Assembly (NCBI GenBank): GCA_036558305.1 | Contig: DATBFX010000525.1 | Span: forward strand, 1 to 24,612 | Direction of reading: 5' to 3' | DNA length: 24,612 nucleotides | From: DATBFX01 sp036558305 | Lineage (GTDB): Bacteria > Chloroflexota > Chloroflexia > Thermomicrobiales > UBA6265 | Shown: in pieces, positions 15,250-22,624 of the stretch | Position numbering within the stretch: position 1 is the first letter of the stretch | Layout of the letters: every line of letters starts with the position of its first letter | Translations under genes and position numbers: made by a program | The notes under the pieces: model-generated | Told to the model about the DNA's origin: nothing | Seen by the model: only the letters and a program-made list of their open reading frames with translations | Database searches by the model: none

Positions 15250-15545
15250 GACGGGCTTGGCGATCGTTCGCGGGATGTGACAAAAGGATGCGGAGGGAGG
15301 TGTCGTGGACGAGGTTGCGCGGAGTCATTGCCGGACGCTACCCGTCGGCGCCTCATCCAAGGTGCAGCGGTCGGACTCACCGCACCGCTCGGCGTCGCCG
15401 TGATGACCGGCAACTTCTGCGATCCGGTCAGAGGGGAAGACTTGGCCGAGGTCGGGAGCGGGGCGGCGTCCCGGTACGGGAGCAACTCGCGGGATCATGT
15501 AGACTGCGGTGCGGGATTCGTTGGTTCATCGGACAAGGACGCACG
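15250..15545 (+). other. Spacer with a possible remnant of a Tat-type signal sequence
   Basis: About 300 bp without a convincing gene. In the frame containing a TTG at 15328 (GGAG four bases before) the translation runs PDATRRRLIQGAAVGLTAPL, resembling the start of a Tat signal peptide, then loses protein-like character and runs on out of frame into the antitoxin gene. It may be the stub of a deleted exported protein. TAGACT at 15500-15505 (preceded by TG, extended -10 style) could be the promoter of the toxin-antitoxin pair. Confidence 0.3.
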
Positions 15546-15854
15546 ATGGTCAAAACGATGTCGGCGCCGGATGCGCAGGCTCATTTCACCGATCTGTTGG
15601 GAGCCGTGCATGAGACGCATGAGGCTGTCGTGGTTGAACAAAATGGTAAAGCGATCGCCGTCGTCATCAGTCCGGAAGACTTCGCGAAATTGCAGCGGTC
15701 TGCGGAGGACGGGTGGTGGGCATCGATCCAACGCGTCCAAGATCGTAATGAGGACAAGGACCCGGACGACGTGATGCGCGACATCACCGAACTTGTCGAG
15801 GAGGTTCGCCGCGAGCGGCGAGCGCGGTACCAGTCCCGTGCTCGCCGTTCTTGA
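15546..15854 (+). CDS. YefM/Phd family antitoxin
   Basis: ATG at 15546 with AAGGAC a few bases upstream; 102 residues. The N-terminal dimerising DNA-binding fold is visible as MSAPDAQAHFTDLLGAVHET and VVVEQNGKAIAVVISPEDFA, the standard Phd/YefM pattern. The charged C-terminal tail is the likely toxin-binding segment. As usual for type II antitoxins it should neutralise the next gene's product and autorepress the operon. The gene overlaps the toxin by 17 nt. Confidence 0.85.
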   Translation: MVKTMSAPDAQAHFTDLLGAVHETHEAVVVEQNGKAIAVVISPEDFAKLQRSAEDGWWASIQRVQDRNEDKDPDDVMRDITELVEEVRRERRARYQSRARRS

Positions 15855-16287
15855 CACGAACCTCTTGGTCAGTGCCTTCATTCTCAAGCGTGGTGTTCCT
15901 CACGACATCCTTGTCGCTTGGCGCGCCAACGCCTTTGCGGTCGTGACGACGGAGCTCCTCTACCAGGAAATCGACGAAGTCTTGCGGCGGCCCAAGTTCG
16001 TGCGCACCTACGCCGCGACGGTTGAAGAAATCTCGGATTATTTGTCGTTCATTCGCTCGCGTTCGTGGTTCGTCGAACCGGCTTCCATCGTCGTGCCGCC
16101 TGTACGCGATCCCGACGATGAGCTGTTGTTGAGAGTCGCGCTGGGTGGTCAAGCCGACTACCTGGTGACGGGCGACAACGACCTCATCGCCCTGGCCGGC
16201 AATGAGGCACTGGGAGATCTTCGGGTCGTCACGCCACGCGCGTTTCTCGATCTTGTGCCCGCCGTCGATGCGGAGCGGGGATCGTGA
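15838..16287 (+). CDS. PIN-domain toxin of a type II toxin-antitoxin system (COG1569-like)
   Basis: GTG at 15838 puts VLAVLDTNLLVSAFI at the N-terminus, as in the family; an upstream in-frame TTG at 15793 would only add unrelated residues. The 149-residue product has the PIN acidic residues: Asp in LDTNLLVSA, Glu in LLYQEIDEVL, Asp in VRDPDDELLL, and ADYLVTGDNDLIAL. It is probably a metal-dependent RNase. The 17-nt overlap with the antitoxin gene and absence of a clear ribosome-binding site point to coupled translation. Its 3' end is only 7 bp from the convergent permease gene end. Confidence 0.85.
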   Translation: MLAVLDTNLLVSAFILKRGVPHDILVAWRANAFAVVTTELLYQEIDEVLRRPKFVRTYAATVEEISDYLSFIRSRSWFVEPASIVVPPVRDPDDELLLRVALGGQADYLVTGDNDLIALAGNEALGDLRVVTPRAFLDLVPAVDAERGS

Positions 16288-16294
16288 CGGTCGC

Positions 16295-17215
16295 CTACCG
16301 AATCCGCGGATCGAGCGCGTCCCGCAATCCGTCCCCGAAGAGATTGAACGCGAGCACCGTGAGCAAGATCGCTAGACCGGGGAAAAGACCCATCCACGGG
16401 CTGTCGCGCAGGAATTCGTGGCCCGATTTGAGCATGACGCCCCAATCGGCGGCGGGCGGTTGGGTGCCGAGTCCGATGAAGCTGAGACCGGCGGCGTAGA
16501 TGATCGCCTGGCCGACCGAGAGGGTGGCCTGGACGATGATCGGTGCCCAGGCGTTGCTGAGGATGTGGCGGCTCATGATCTGGAAATCGGGTTGGCCGAT
16601 CGCGCGGGCGGCCTCGACGTACTCCTTCTCCTTGATCGAGAGCACGGAGGCGCGGACGATCCGGGCAAAAGCCGGCACGTAGATGATGCCGACGGCGATG
16701 ATGACGTTGTTGATCCCCGGTCCGAGGACGGCGACGATCCCGATCGCCAGCAACAACCACGGGAAGGCGAGCAGGATGTCGGTCAACCGCATGATGACCT
16801 GATCGGTCGCCCCGCCGTAGTAACCGGCGGCCAACCCGGCCGCGACGCCGAAGACGAGCGCGAAGACGACCGGCAGCAAACCGACCTGCAGCGCGACCCG
16901 GCTGCCGTAGATGACCCGGCTCAGCGTGTCCCGTCCGAACTCGTCGGTCCCCATCGGGTAGTCGCGACTCGGCGGTTTCAGCTTGTTGATGAACGACTGA
17001 TCGGTCGGCGAGTGCGGTGCGATCGCCGGCGCGAAGATCGCCACGAGGACCAGAAGCAGGATGATCGCCAACCCCGCGATCGCCGCCTTGTCGTGCCGCA
17101 ACCGCCGCGCCGCGTCGCCCCAAAGACTGGTCTGGCGACGTGCGCTCGGTTCGAGGGCGAGCGAAGCCGGTAGCCGGTAGCCGGTAGCCGGTAGCAACTC
17201 GTCGCGCTGCGCCAT
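16295..17215 (-). CDS. ABC peptide/nickel-type transporter permease, DppC/OppC family
   Basis: 306 residues from ATG 17215 (MAQRDELL). The N-terminal OppC_N segment (LRHDKAAIAGLAIILLLVLV) gives the first helix. Then come YPMGTDEFGRDTLSRVIYGS, typical of DppC proteins, several more helices, and the cytoplasmic loop EAARAIGQPDFQIMSRHIL that contacts the ATPase. The end WGVMLKSG, then LFGDGLRDALDPRIR, is also typical. The first ~25 residues contain LPATGYRLPA, encoded by a heptamer array (17165-17195), absent from the family consensus. The next possible starts are beyond the family's conserved N-terminus, so this start is the best available. It is the last gene of the transporter operon; the ribosome-binding site is weak. 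Confidence 0.9.
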   Translation of the reverse strand: MAQRDELLPATGYRLPASLALEPSARRQTSLWGDAARRLRHDKAAIAGLAIILLLVLVAIFAPAIAPHSPTDQSFINKLKPPSRDYPMGTDEFGRDTLSRVIYGSRVALQVGLLPVVFALVFGVAAGLAAGYYGGATDQVIMRLTDILLAFPWLLLAIGIVAVLGPGINNVIIAVGIIYVPAFARIVRASVLSIKEKEYVEAARAIGQPDFQIMSRHILSNAWAPIIVQATLSVGQAIIYAAGLSFIGLGTQPPAADWGVMLKSGHEFLRDSPWMGLFPGLAILLTVLAFNLFGDGLRDALDPRIR

Positions 17216-17283
17216 GAGCCCCCAAAGACCGGTCGCCAACCGGCCGTCACTCCTACCGGCTACCCGCTACCGGCTACCGGCTT
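17165..17283. repeat. Inverted pair of heptamer arrays (AGCCGGT)n between dppB- and dppC-type genes
   Basis: Left array 17165-17195: four exact AGCCGGT units plus AGC. Right array 17253-17283: the same repeat inverted (CTACCGG, one unit CTACCCG). The arms match at 30 of 31 positions and flank a 57-bp spacer, so the transcript can fold into a long hairpin. The right array begins one to two bases after the DppB stop codon. The left array lies inside the DppC reading frame, about 20 nt after its start. Seven is not a multiple of three, so copy-number change would shift the DppC frame. Confidence 0.9.
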
Positions 17284-17284
17284 C

Positions 17285-18289
17285 TCAACCATAATGGATA
17301 CGCGGGTCCAGAAACGCGTAGATGAGATCGACCGCCAGGTTGATGAGGACGAAGAGGATCGCGATCAGCAGCGTGACGGCCTGGATCACCGGGTAGTCGC
17401 GGGCACCGATCGCGGTCACGACGTAGCGGCCGACACCCGGCCGCGCGAAGACCGTTTCGGTCAAAAAGGCGCCGGACAGCAGACCGCCGAACTGGAGCCC
17501 GATCACGGTCACGACCGGGATCAGGGCGTTCTTCAGCGCGTGGCGGACGATGACGAGCCGCTCGCGCAGACCCTTGGCGCGAGCCGTCCGCAGGTAGTCC
17601 TGACCGAGGACCTCCAGCATCGAGGAGCGGGTCATCCGGGCGATGATCGCCATCGGGATCGTCGAGAGGACGAAGGCGGGTAGGATCAGGTGGTCGAGAC
17701 TGGAGCGGAGTGCCCGCCAGTTTCCGGTCAGGATGCTGTCGGTGACGTAGCCGTAGGTGATGTGGTGCAATTTTATCCCGCTGTCGAGGATGCCGGCGAT
17801 CGGGAAGAGACCGAGCCGGAAACTGAGCAGGTAGATCAGGACGATTCCCGCCCAGTAGACCGGCATGCTGATCCCGAGCAGCGCGACGATCATCGACCCG
17901 TAGTCGAGCGCCGTGTTCCGCCGCGTCGCCGCGAGTACGCCGAGCGGAATCCCGAACACCAGGGCGATCAAGAGCGCGGCGATGCTCAACTCGATCGTCG
18001 CCCCGAAAAACTGGCGCAACTCCTTGCTGACCGGTTGGTGGGTCCGCAGGGATCGACCGAAGTCGAACGTCACCGTCGTCTTGATGAAGTAGGCGTACTG
18101 CACCGGCAGCGGCCGGTTCAGCCCGTACTCCTCGCGGATCTTGGCGACCTGGGCCGCGCTCGCCTTGTCCCCGGCCAGCGCGATCGCGGGATCGCCGGGA
18201 ATCAGCTGCAACAAGACGAAGACGGCCGTCAGGATGCCGATCAACGTCGGCACCAGGAGGACGAGCCGGCGCAGGACGTAGCGGGTCAT
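17285..18289 (-). CDS. ABC peptide/nickel-type transporter permease, DppB/OppB family
   Basis: 334 residues from ATG 18289 (MTRYVLRRLVLLVPTLIGIL). The first helix, LQLIPGDPAIALAG, the loop LGLNRPLPVQYAYFI-like segment, and the helices around IELSIAALLIALVFGIPLGV are standard for DppB. The ATPase-contact loop reads DYLRTARAKGLRERLVIVRH and the end is INLAVDLIYAFLDPRIHYG. It forms the membrane channel with the DppC-type product for import of peptides or similar solutes. No Shine-Dalgarno is visible: the sequence before the ATG is a GC-rich spacer followed at once by the heptamer array. It is followed after its stop by the next array. Confidence 0.92.
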   Translation of the reverse strand: MTRYVLRRLVLLVPTLIGILTAVFVLLQLIPGDPAIALAGDKASAAQVAKIREEYGLNRPLPVQYAYFIKTTVTFDFGRSLRTHQPVSKELRQFFGATIELSIAALLIALVFGIPLGVLAATRRNTALDYGSMIVALLGISMPVYWAGIVLIYLLSFRLGLFPIAGILDSGIKLHHITYGYVTDSILTGNWRALRSSLDHLILPAFVLSTIPMAIIARMTRSSMLEVLGQDYLRTARAKGLRERLVIVRHALKNALIPVVTVIGLQFGGLLSGAFLTETVFARPGVGRYVVTAIGARDYPVIQAVTLLIAILFVLINLAVDLIYAFLDPRIHYG

Positions 18290-18295
18290 GGGCGA

Positions 18296-18411
18296 AGCCG
18301 CTAGCCGCTAGCCGCGAGCCGCTAGCCGTCGGTTTGGACGAGCGTGGCAGCCCTGGACGGAGCACCGCGGACGTCGTACTCCTCGCGGCTCGCGGCTCGC
18401 GGCTCACGGCT
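18296..18411. repeat. Inverted pair of heptamer arrays (AGCCGCK)n between the binding-protein and dppB-type genes
   Basis: Left array 18296-18328: AGCCGCT, AGCCGCT, AGCCGCG, AGCCGCT, then a partial unit. Right array 18384-18411: CGCGGCT three times and CACGGCT, the inverted form. They flank a spacer of about 55 bp. The right array starts directly (0 nt) after the TAG of the binding-protein gene. The left array ends 6 nt before the DppB ATG, where a ribosome-binding site would be expected. The arrangement mirrors the next gap but uses a different unit. Confidence 0.9.
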
Positions 18412-20085
18412 CTAGGACTTCTTCACCCCAGCCAGGTAGTAGATGTACGTCGGCTGGAGTTGGAAGTCGGTGACGTTGCTGCGGATGACGACCTGGTGCT
18501 TCTGGTAGCCGAGGAAGACCCAGGGGGCGTCGTCGACGATCATCTGCTCGGCCTGGTAGTAGAGCTGCTTGCGCTGCTCCTGGTCGGTGATTTGTTGTGC
18601 TTGCTCGAGCAGGGTCTCTACCTGTGGGTTGTCGTACCAGCTCGTGTTGGCGCCGCCCCAGTTCGGTTTGCCCAGCAGCGAGTAGAGGAAGTTGTCGGGA
18701 TCGCCGTTGTCGCCCTGCCAACCGGAGAGCGAGCACTGGAATTTGTCGGCGCGGCGGTCGGCCCGGTACTGCGTCCACTCCTCGGTCTGGATGTCGGCCT
18801 CGACCCCGACCTGCTTCCAGTACTCCTGGATCGCGGTGCCGAGGCGGTCGGCCGCCGGGTTGTAGCCGCGGGGGATGGTGTAGACCATGAAGGTGAATTT
18901 GAGCGGGGTGCTTTCGCTGTAGCCGGCCGTCGTCAGCAGGTCCTTCGCCTTGGCCTGATCGAACGCGTACCCCTTCAGATCCGGGTTGTAGGCCCAGTCG
19001 GTCGGCGGCAGGACGCCGCCGGCCGGGACCATCGCGCCGCTGTAGAGTCCCTGCGAGAGTTCCTCCTTGTTGACGGCGTAGTTGAGCGCCTGACGGACTT
19101 CCTTGCTCTTGAAGGGATCCTTGCTGGTGTTGAACTCGACGTTGTTCGTGTTGAGCCCGGCCGCTTCGACGATCTGGAGGTCGGGGTTGTCCTTCGCCTT
19201 GTTGACGTCGTCGGGCGTCAGGAAGATCGCCATGTCGGTCTCGCCCGATTCGACCTGCTCCAGGCGCGTCGCGCTCTCCGGCGCGATCTTGAAGACGACC
19301 TGACTCACGCCCGGCGCACCGCCCCAGTACTTCGGATTGGCGGTCAGCGTCAACTGGCTATCGCGCGTCCAGTCGTCCGGGCTGGCCAGCATGAACGGGC
19401 CGGTCCCCGACGGGTTGACGCCGAGGTCGAGCGCGTACTTCTGCAGCGCCGTCGGGCTCGGGATGCCGAAAATCGGGATCGCCAGGTTGGCGAGGAGGGG
19501 CGAGTACGGTTTGGGCAGGGTGAAGGTGACGGTGGCGTCGTCGACCTTGGCGACTTCGCCGACGAGGTCGGTGAGGAAACCGGCCATGTACGGCATCTTG
19601 GTGGCGTCGAACTGGCTGCCCGGCGCGCCTTCCTTGATCGAGTTGTACCAGGTGATGACGGCGTCGGCGTTGAAGGGGGTCCCGTCGTGGAAGGTGACGC
19701 CCTGCCGGAGGTGGAAGGTGTAGGTCAGCGCGTCCGCGGAGATGTCCCAACTTTCGGCCAGACCCGGCCGCAATTTGGCGCTGCCGAGTTCGTAGAGCAC
19801 CAGGCAGTCGTAGACGTTCGCGTTGGCGAAGTAGCCCTCCTGGGTATTCGTCTGGCGCGGGTCGAGTTGGTCGACGTCGGTCCCCATCCCGACGGCGAGT
19901 TGCGTCGCGTCCTGGGCGCGACCGCGGAGGGAGGGTGTCGCGCCCCTGCCGGCGGCCATCGCCGCGCCGGGGAGCGCGGTTGCCAGTACCGGCATCGCCG
20001 CCGCGGCACCCGATCGTTTCAATAACGAGCGGCGATCGAGCCGCGTGCGGGACACCCGATTGTCTGCGCGATCCTGCTCCGCCAT
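18412..20085 (-). CDS. Tat-exported peptide/nickel-type ABC transporter substrate-binding protein (SBP_bac_5)
   Basis: ATG at 20085 with AGAGGAGG upstream; 557 residues. The N-terminus carries a twin-arginine signal (RLDRRSLLKRSGAAAAMPVL, ending near AMAAG). The mature domain shows the family blocks in order: VDQLDPRQTNTQEGYFANAN, LRPGLAESWDISADALTYTF with HLRQGVTFHDGTPFNADAV, PSGTGPFMLAS, TANPKYWGG, FNTSKDPFKSKEVRQALNYA and the closing FLGYQKHQVVI. It should capture peptides or another solute outside the membrane and pass them to the DppB/DppC pair. No lipobox Cys is seen, so retention on the cell may rely on the Tat signal or an unknown anchor. The ATPase subunits are not in the window. Confidence 0.92.
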   Translation of the reverse strand: MAEQDRADNRVSRTRLDRRSLLKRSGAAAAMPVLATALPGAAMAAGRGATPSLRGRAQDATQLAVGMGTDVDQLDPRQTNTQEGYFANANVYDCLVLYELGSAKLRPGLAESWDISADALTYTFHLRQGVTFHDGTPFNADAVITWYNSIKEGAPGSQFDATKMPYMAGFLTDLVGEVAKVDDATVTFTLPKPYSPLLANLAIPIFGIPSPTALQKYALDLGVNPSGTGPFMLASPDDWTRDSQLTLTANPKYWGGAPGVSQVVFKIAPESATRLEQVESGETDMAIFLTPDDVNKAKDNPDLQIVEAAGLNTNNVEFNTSKDPFKSKEVRQALNYAVNKEELSQGLYSGAMVPAGGVLPPTDWAYNPDLKGYAFDQAKAKDLLTTAGYSESTPLKFTFMVYTIPRGYNPAADRLGTAIQEYWKQVGVEADIQTEEWTQYRADRRADKFQCSLSGWQGDNGDPDNFLYSLLGKPNWGGANTSWYDNPQVETLLEQAQQITDQEQRKQLYYQAEQMIVDDAPWVFLGYQKHQVVIRSNVTDFQLQPTYIYYLAGVKKS

Positions 20086-20194
20086 CTGGGTCCTCCTCTT
20101 GCGTCGCCATCGGCACGCACCATCGCGTACCGATCGAGCGAACCTCGTGGATGGCGGAATCCTGCCACTAAGGCGGCCGGGCGGCAAGGACCGA

Positions 20195-20260
20195 GACGGA
20201 CAGACGGACAGACGGACAGACGGATAGTAGCCTCTCGTGCAGTCTGTCCGTCTGTCCGTC
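20195..20260. repeat. Inverted pair of octamer arrays (GACGGACA)n upstream of the binding-protein gene
   Basis: Left array 20195-20226: three GACGGACA units and one GACGGATA. Right array 20242-20260: TGTCCGTC twice plus a partial copy. A 19-bp perfect stem can form (for example 20203-20221 with 20242-20260), in more than one register because the left array is longer. On the minus strand the array begins 4 nt after the stop codon of the GlsB-like gene and lies about 110 nt before the binding-protein ATG. Confidence 0.9.
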
Positions 20261-20264
20261 TGCG

Positions 20265-20528
20265 TCAGATCGTGCGTTTCCCGGTCAACGCACCCAAGCC
20301 GAAGGCGACGATGACCGCGCCGAGGATGGCGACGATGAGGCTGCCGATGTTGAACCCGGCGTCGAAACCGTCGCCGCTGATCAGACCCCAGATGAAGCCG
20401 CCGACGATGGCGCCGACGATGCCCATCACGATGTTGAGAATCCAGCCTTGCTGGGCGTCGGTCCCGACGATCTTGCTGGCGATCCACCCCGCCAACGCGC
20501 CGAGAATGATCCAGGCGATGATCCCCAT
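20265..20528 (-). CDS. GlsB/YeaQ/YmgE family small membrane protein
   Basis: 87 residues from ATG 20528, with AAGGAGG about ten bases upstream. The sequence MGIIAWIILGALAGWIASKI, then GWILNIVMGIVGAIVGGFIW and a third helix (SLIVAILGAVIVAFGLGALTG) is the three-helix glycine-rich pattern of the transglycosylase-associated (PF04226) family. Members are small inner-membrane proteins often induced by stress; the biochemical role is not established and no transglycosylase activity is implied. It lies first in the minus-strand run leading to the transporter genes, but 180 bp and a repeat-formed hairpin separate it from the binding-protein gene, so it is probably a separate unit. It is divergent from the histidine kinase gene. 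Confidence 0.88.
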   Translation of the reverse strand: MGIIAWIILGALAGWIASKIVGTDAQQGWILNIVMGIVGAIVGGFIWGLISGDGFDAGFNIGSLIVAILGAVIVAFGLGALTGKRTI

Positions 20529-20693
20529 GTTCGGTTGCGCCTCCTTCAATCTTGTCTTTCGTTCCGATGCCGCGACGTCAGCGGCGCCTTCGTTACCGCA
20601 TGCGCCTTGGCAAATATCGTGCCAGGGAGGCGTTGACCCCGGACGGCCATCGGCACGCTCCGTCGCGGTCAAGTGTCCGAGATCGTGAGCCAG

Positions 20694-20699
20694 TATCAT
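20694..20699 (+). promoter_or_regulatory. Possible -10 element (TATCAT) for the histidine kinase gene
   Basis: TATCAT preceded by AG lies 66 nt before the kinase ATG in the 237-bp divergent gap (20529-20765). The -35 position has no good match. The rest of the gap shows no gene. Similar isolated hexamers (TATAAT at 2401, TACCAT at 23253 and 24145) occur in other gaps. Confidence 0.3.
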
Positions 20700-20765
20700 G
20701 CTCGCTGTTGAGTCGTCATTCTGGCTGACGACCGGCGTCGACGACCCTCGCCGCGGAGGAGTCGG

Positions 20766-22421
20766 ATGTCTACGCTCGCCACGCTCCTGCCCAACTCGGG
20801 CGGCAACGTCGATTTCGCCGCCATCCTCGACCACATCGCCGACGGGGTGACCCTGCGGGACGCGGGTGGCCGCCTCGTCTACGCCAATGCCGCGGCGGCG
20901 CACGCCCTCGGTTTCGCCTCCGCCGCGGAGTTGCTGGCGACACCGCTGACGGAGGTGTTCTCCAGGTACGTGGTCCTGGACGAAGACGGCCTGCCCATCC
21001 CGAGGGAACAGTTGCCGGTCCTGCGGGCGCTGGCGGGCGAGGCGGAGCCGGAGATGACGGTGCGGTTCCGTATCCTCGCGACCGGCGAGGAACGCTGGTC
21101 GAGTATCCGCGCCACACCGGTGCGCGACGCCGACGGACGCATCCGCGGTGTCGTCAACGTCTGGCACGACGTGACCGACCTCAAACGGAACGAGGGGACC
21201 CAGCGGCTGCTGGCCGAGGCCGGTGCCGCACTCGCCGCCTCGCTCGACGTCGAGGCCACCCTGGCGGCGGTGGCGCGGATGGCCGTGCCCGCCCTGGCGG
21301 ATTGGTGCGTCGTTTTCCTGGCCGACGAGGACCACACCATCCGCCGGGTCGAGTTGGCGGCGGCCGAACCGGCGCGGGAGGCGATCCTGCGGCAAATCCA
21401 GGACCGCTTCCCGCCGGTCTGGGACGGCCCGTTGCCCGCGGCGCGGGCGATCCGCACCGGAGAGGCGATCGTCACGCCCGAGGCGAGCCCCGACTGGTTG
21501 GCGGAGTACACCGAAGACGGGGAATACCGCCAATTGGTGGCCGAGATCGGATTGCGGTCGGCACTGGCGGTGCCGCTCGCCGCCCGCGGCCGGACGCTGG
21601 GTGCGCTCAGTTTCGGGGCGGCGTCGCCCGGGCGGTTTGGTCCGGCCGAGGTCGCCGTGGCCAGGGAGTTGGCGAGCCGCGCCGCGCTGGCGGTCGACAA
21701 CGCGCGCCTCTACGCCGAAGCGCAGGCCGCCGTCGCCGCGCGCGATCGCTTCCTGTCGATCGCCGCCCACGAGCTGCGCACCCCGATCGCCGTGCTGAAG
21801 GCCTTCGCCGAATTGCTGGCGCGGGAGCAGGCGCGGGGGACCGCCTCGCCCGAGCGGGTCAATCACCTCGTCGGTCGTGTCGTCGGGGGCGCCGAGCGGC
21901 TTGACCGCTTGACCAACGAACTGCTCGACGTGGCGCGTCTCCGCCTCGGTCAACTGCCCCTGCGACCGGAGTCGGTGAATCTGTCCTCGCTCGTGCGCGA
22001 CGTCGTCGAGCGCCACCGCGAAGGGGCGGCGGAGACGCACCGGGTGGTCGTCGAAACCGCGGGGCGATGTCCGGTGGTGGCCGATCCGGACCGAATCGAG
22101 CAGGTGGTCGTCAACCTGTTGGAAAACGCGGTCAAGTATTCGCCGCGGGGCGGCACGGTGCGGGTGGCAGTCGATCAAGATCCCGACGGCGTACGAGTCA
22201 GTGTCGCCGACGAGGGGATCGGTCTGCCGGCAGGGGCGCTCGAATCGATCTTCGACCCGTTCGGGCGCGCCGCCAACGCGACCGAGAGCGGCATCCCCGG
22301 TCTCGGTCTGGGACTCCACATCGTCCGTTCGTTCGTCGAACGGCACGGCGGCCGGATCTGGGCGGAAAGCGCCGGCGAGGGTCGCGGCACGACGGTCTCG
22401 TTCTGGCTGCCGTGCGAATAG
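20766..22421 (+). CDS. Soluble PAS-GAF sensor histidine kinase, orphan
   Basis: ATG at 20766 with GGAGGAG at 20755-20761; 551 residues without membrane helices, so a cytoplasmic sensor. Residues about 15-135 form a PAS domain (ILDHIADGVTLRDAGGRLVY, closing with GVVNVWHDVTDLKR). About 145-320 is a GAF domain (LDVEATLAAVARMAVPALAD, ending ASRAALAVDNARLYAEAQAA). The HisKA box is FLSIAAHELRTPIAVLKAF with the phosphorylated His at about 335. The ATPase domain has the N box NLLENAVKYSP, G1 DEGIGLP, the F box IFDPFGRA and G2 GLGLGLHIV. All catalytic elements are intact. No response regulator gene is adjacent; the convergent and downstream genes are unrelated. The signal sensed is unknown. Confidence 0.92.
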   Translation: MSTLATLLPNSGGNVDFAAILDHIADGVTLRDAGGRLVYANAAAAHALGFASAAELLATPLTEVFSRYVVLDEDGLPIPREQLPVLRALAGEAEPEMTVRFRILATGEERWSSIRATPVRDADGRIRGVVNVWHDVTDLKRNEGTQRLLAEAGAALAASLDVEATLAAVARMAVPALADWCVVFLADEDHTIRRVELAAAEPAREAILRQIQDRFPPVWDGPLPAARAIRTGEAIVTPEASPDWLAEYTEDGEYRQLVAEIGLRSALAVPLAARGRTLGALSFGAASPGRFGPAEVAVARELASRAALAVDNARLYAEAQAAVAARDRFLSIAAHELRTPIAVLKAFAELLAREQARGTASPERVNHLVGRVVGGAERLDRLTNELLDVARLRLGQLPLRPESVNLSSLVRDVVERHREGAAETHRVVVETAGRCPVVADPDRIEQVVVNLLENAVKYSPRGGTVRVAVDQDPDGVRVSVADEGIGLPAGALESIFDPFGRAANATESGIPGLGLGLHIVRSFVERHGGRIWAESAGEGRGTTVSFWLPCE

Positions 22422-22432
22422 ACCGCGGAGTC

Positions 22433-22624
22433 CTACCGCCGCCACTCGGGGTCGAGCGTCGCGCGCCGGAGGTTGTCGGTCCGGCTGAGGGGGCGCGCCA
22501 GCGCCAGGCGCGTCGTCAGCCTCGGCAAACTGGGCAACGCCAGCGGCGGCGGCGGCCGGCGGTCGCGGATAGAGAGCCGGCGCGGACCATTCGCCTCGGG
22601 CGGATTGGCCGGCGACCGATCCAT
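22433..22624 (-). CDS. Possible small basic, proline-rich protein
   Basis: 63 codons from ATG 22624 with AAAGGA six bases upstream, convergent with the kinase gene and ending 11 bp from it. The product is rich in Arg, Pro and Leu (MDRSPANPPEANGPRRLS at the start) with no recognisable domain. The good ribosome-binding site is the only argument for it; arginine- and proline-rich frames arise easily in GC-rich DNA. The adjoining 240 bp (22625-22864) hold no other gene. Confidence 0.25.
   Translation of the reverse strand: MDRSPANPPEANGPRRLSIRDRRPPPPLALPSLPRLTTRLALARPLSRTDNLRRATLDPEWRR

Noticed and set aside
17165..18411. Heptamer arrays as a CRISPR array
   Set aside because: Units are 7 nt in direct tandem without spacers, and no cas genes are present.
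18334..20025. 563-codon open frame on the plus strand opposite the binding-protein gene
   Set aside because: Antisense shadow of a well-supported gene in GC-rich DNA; its translation is Arg/Val/Asp-biased without any domain pattern.
20265..22445. 726-codon minus-strand open frame covering the kinase gene
   Set aside because: Only its last 87 codons (from ATG 20528) are a real gene; the rest is antisense to the intact kinase.
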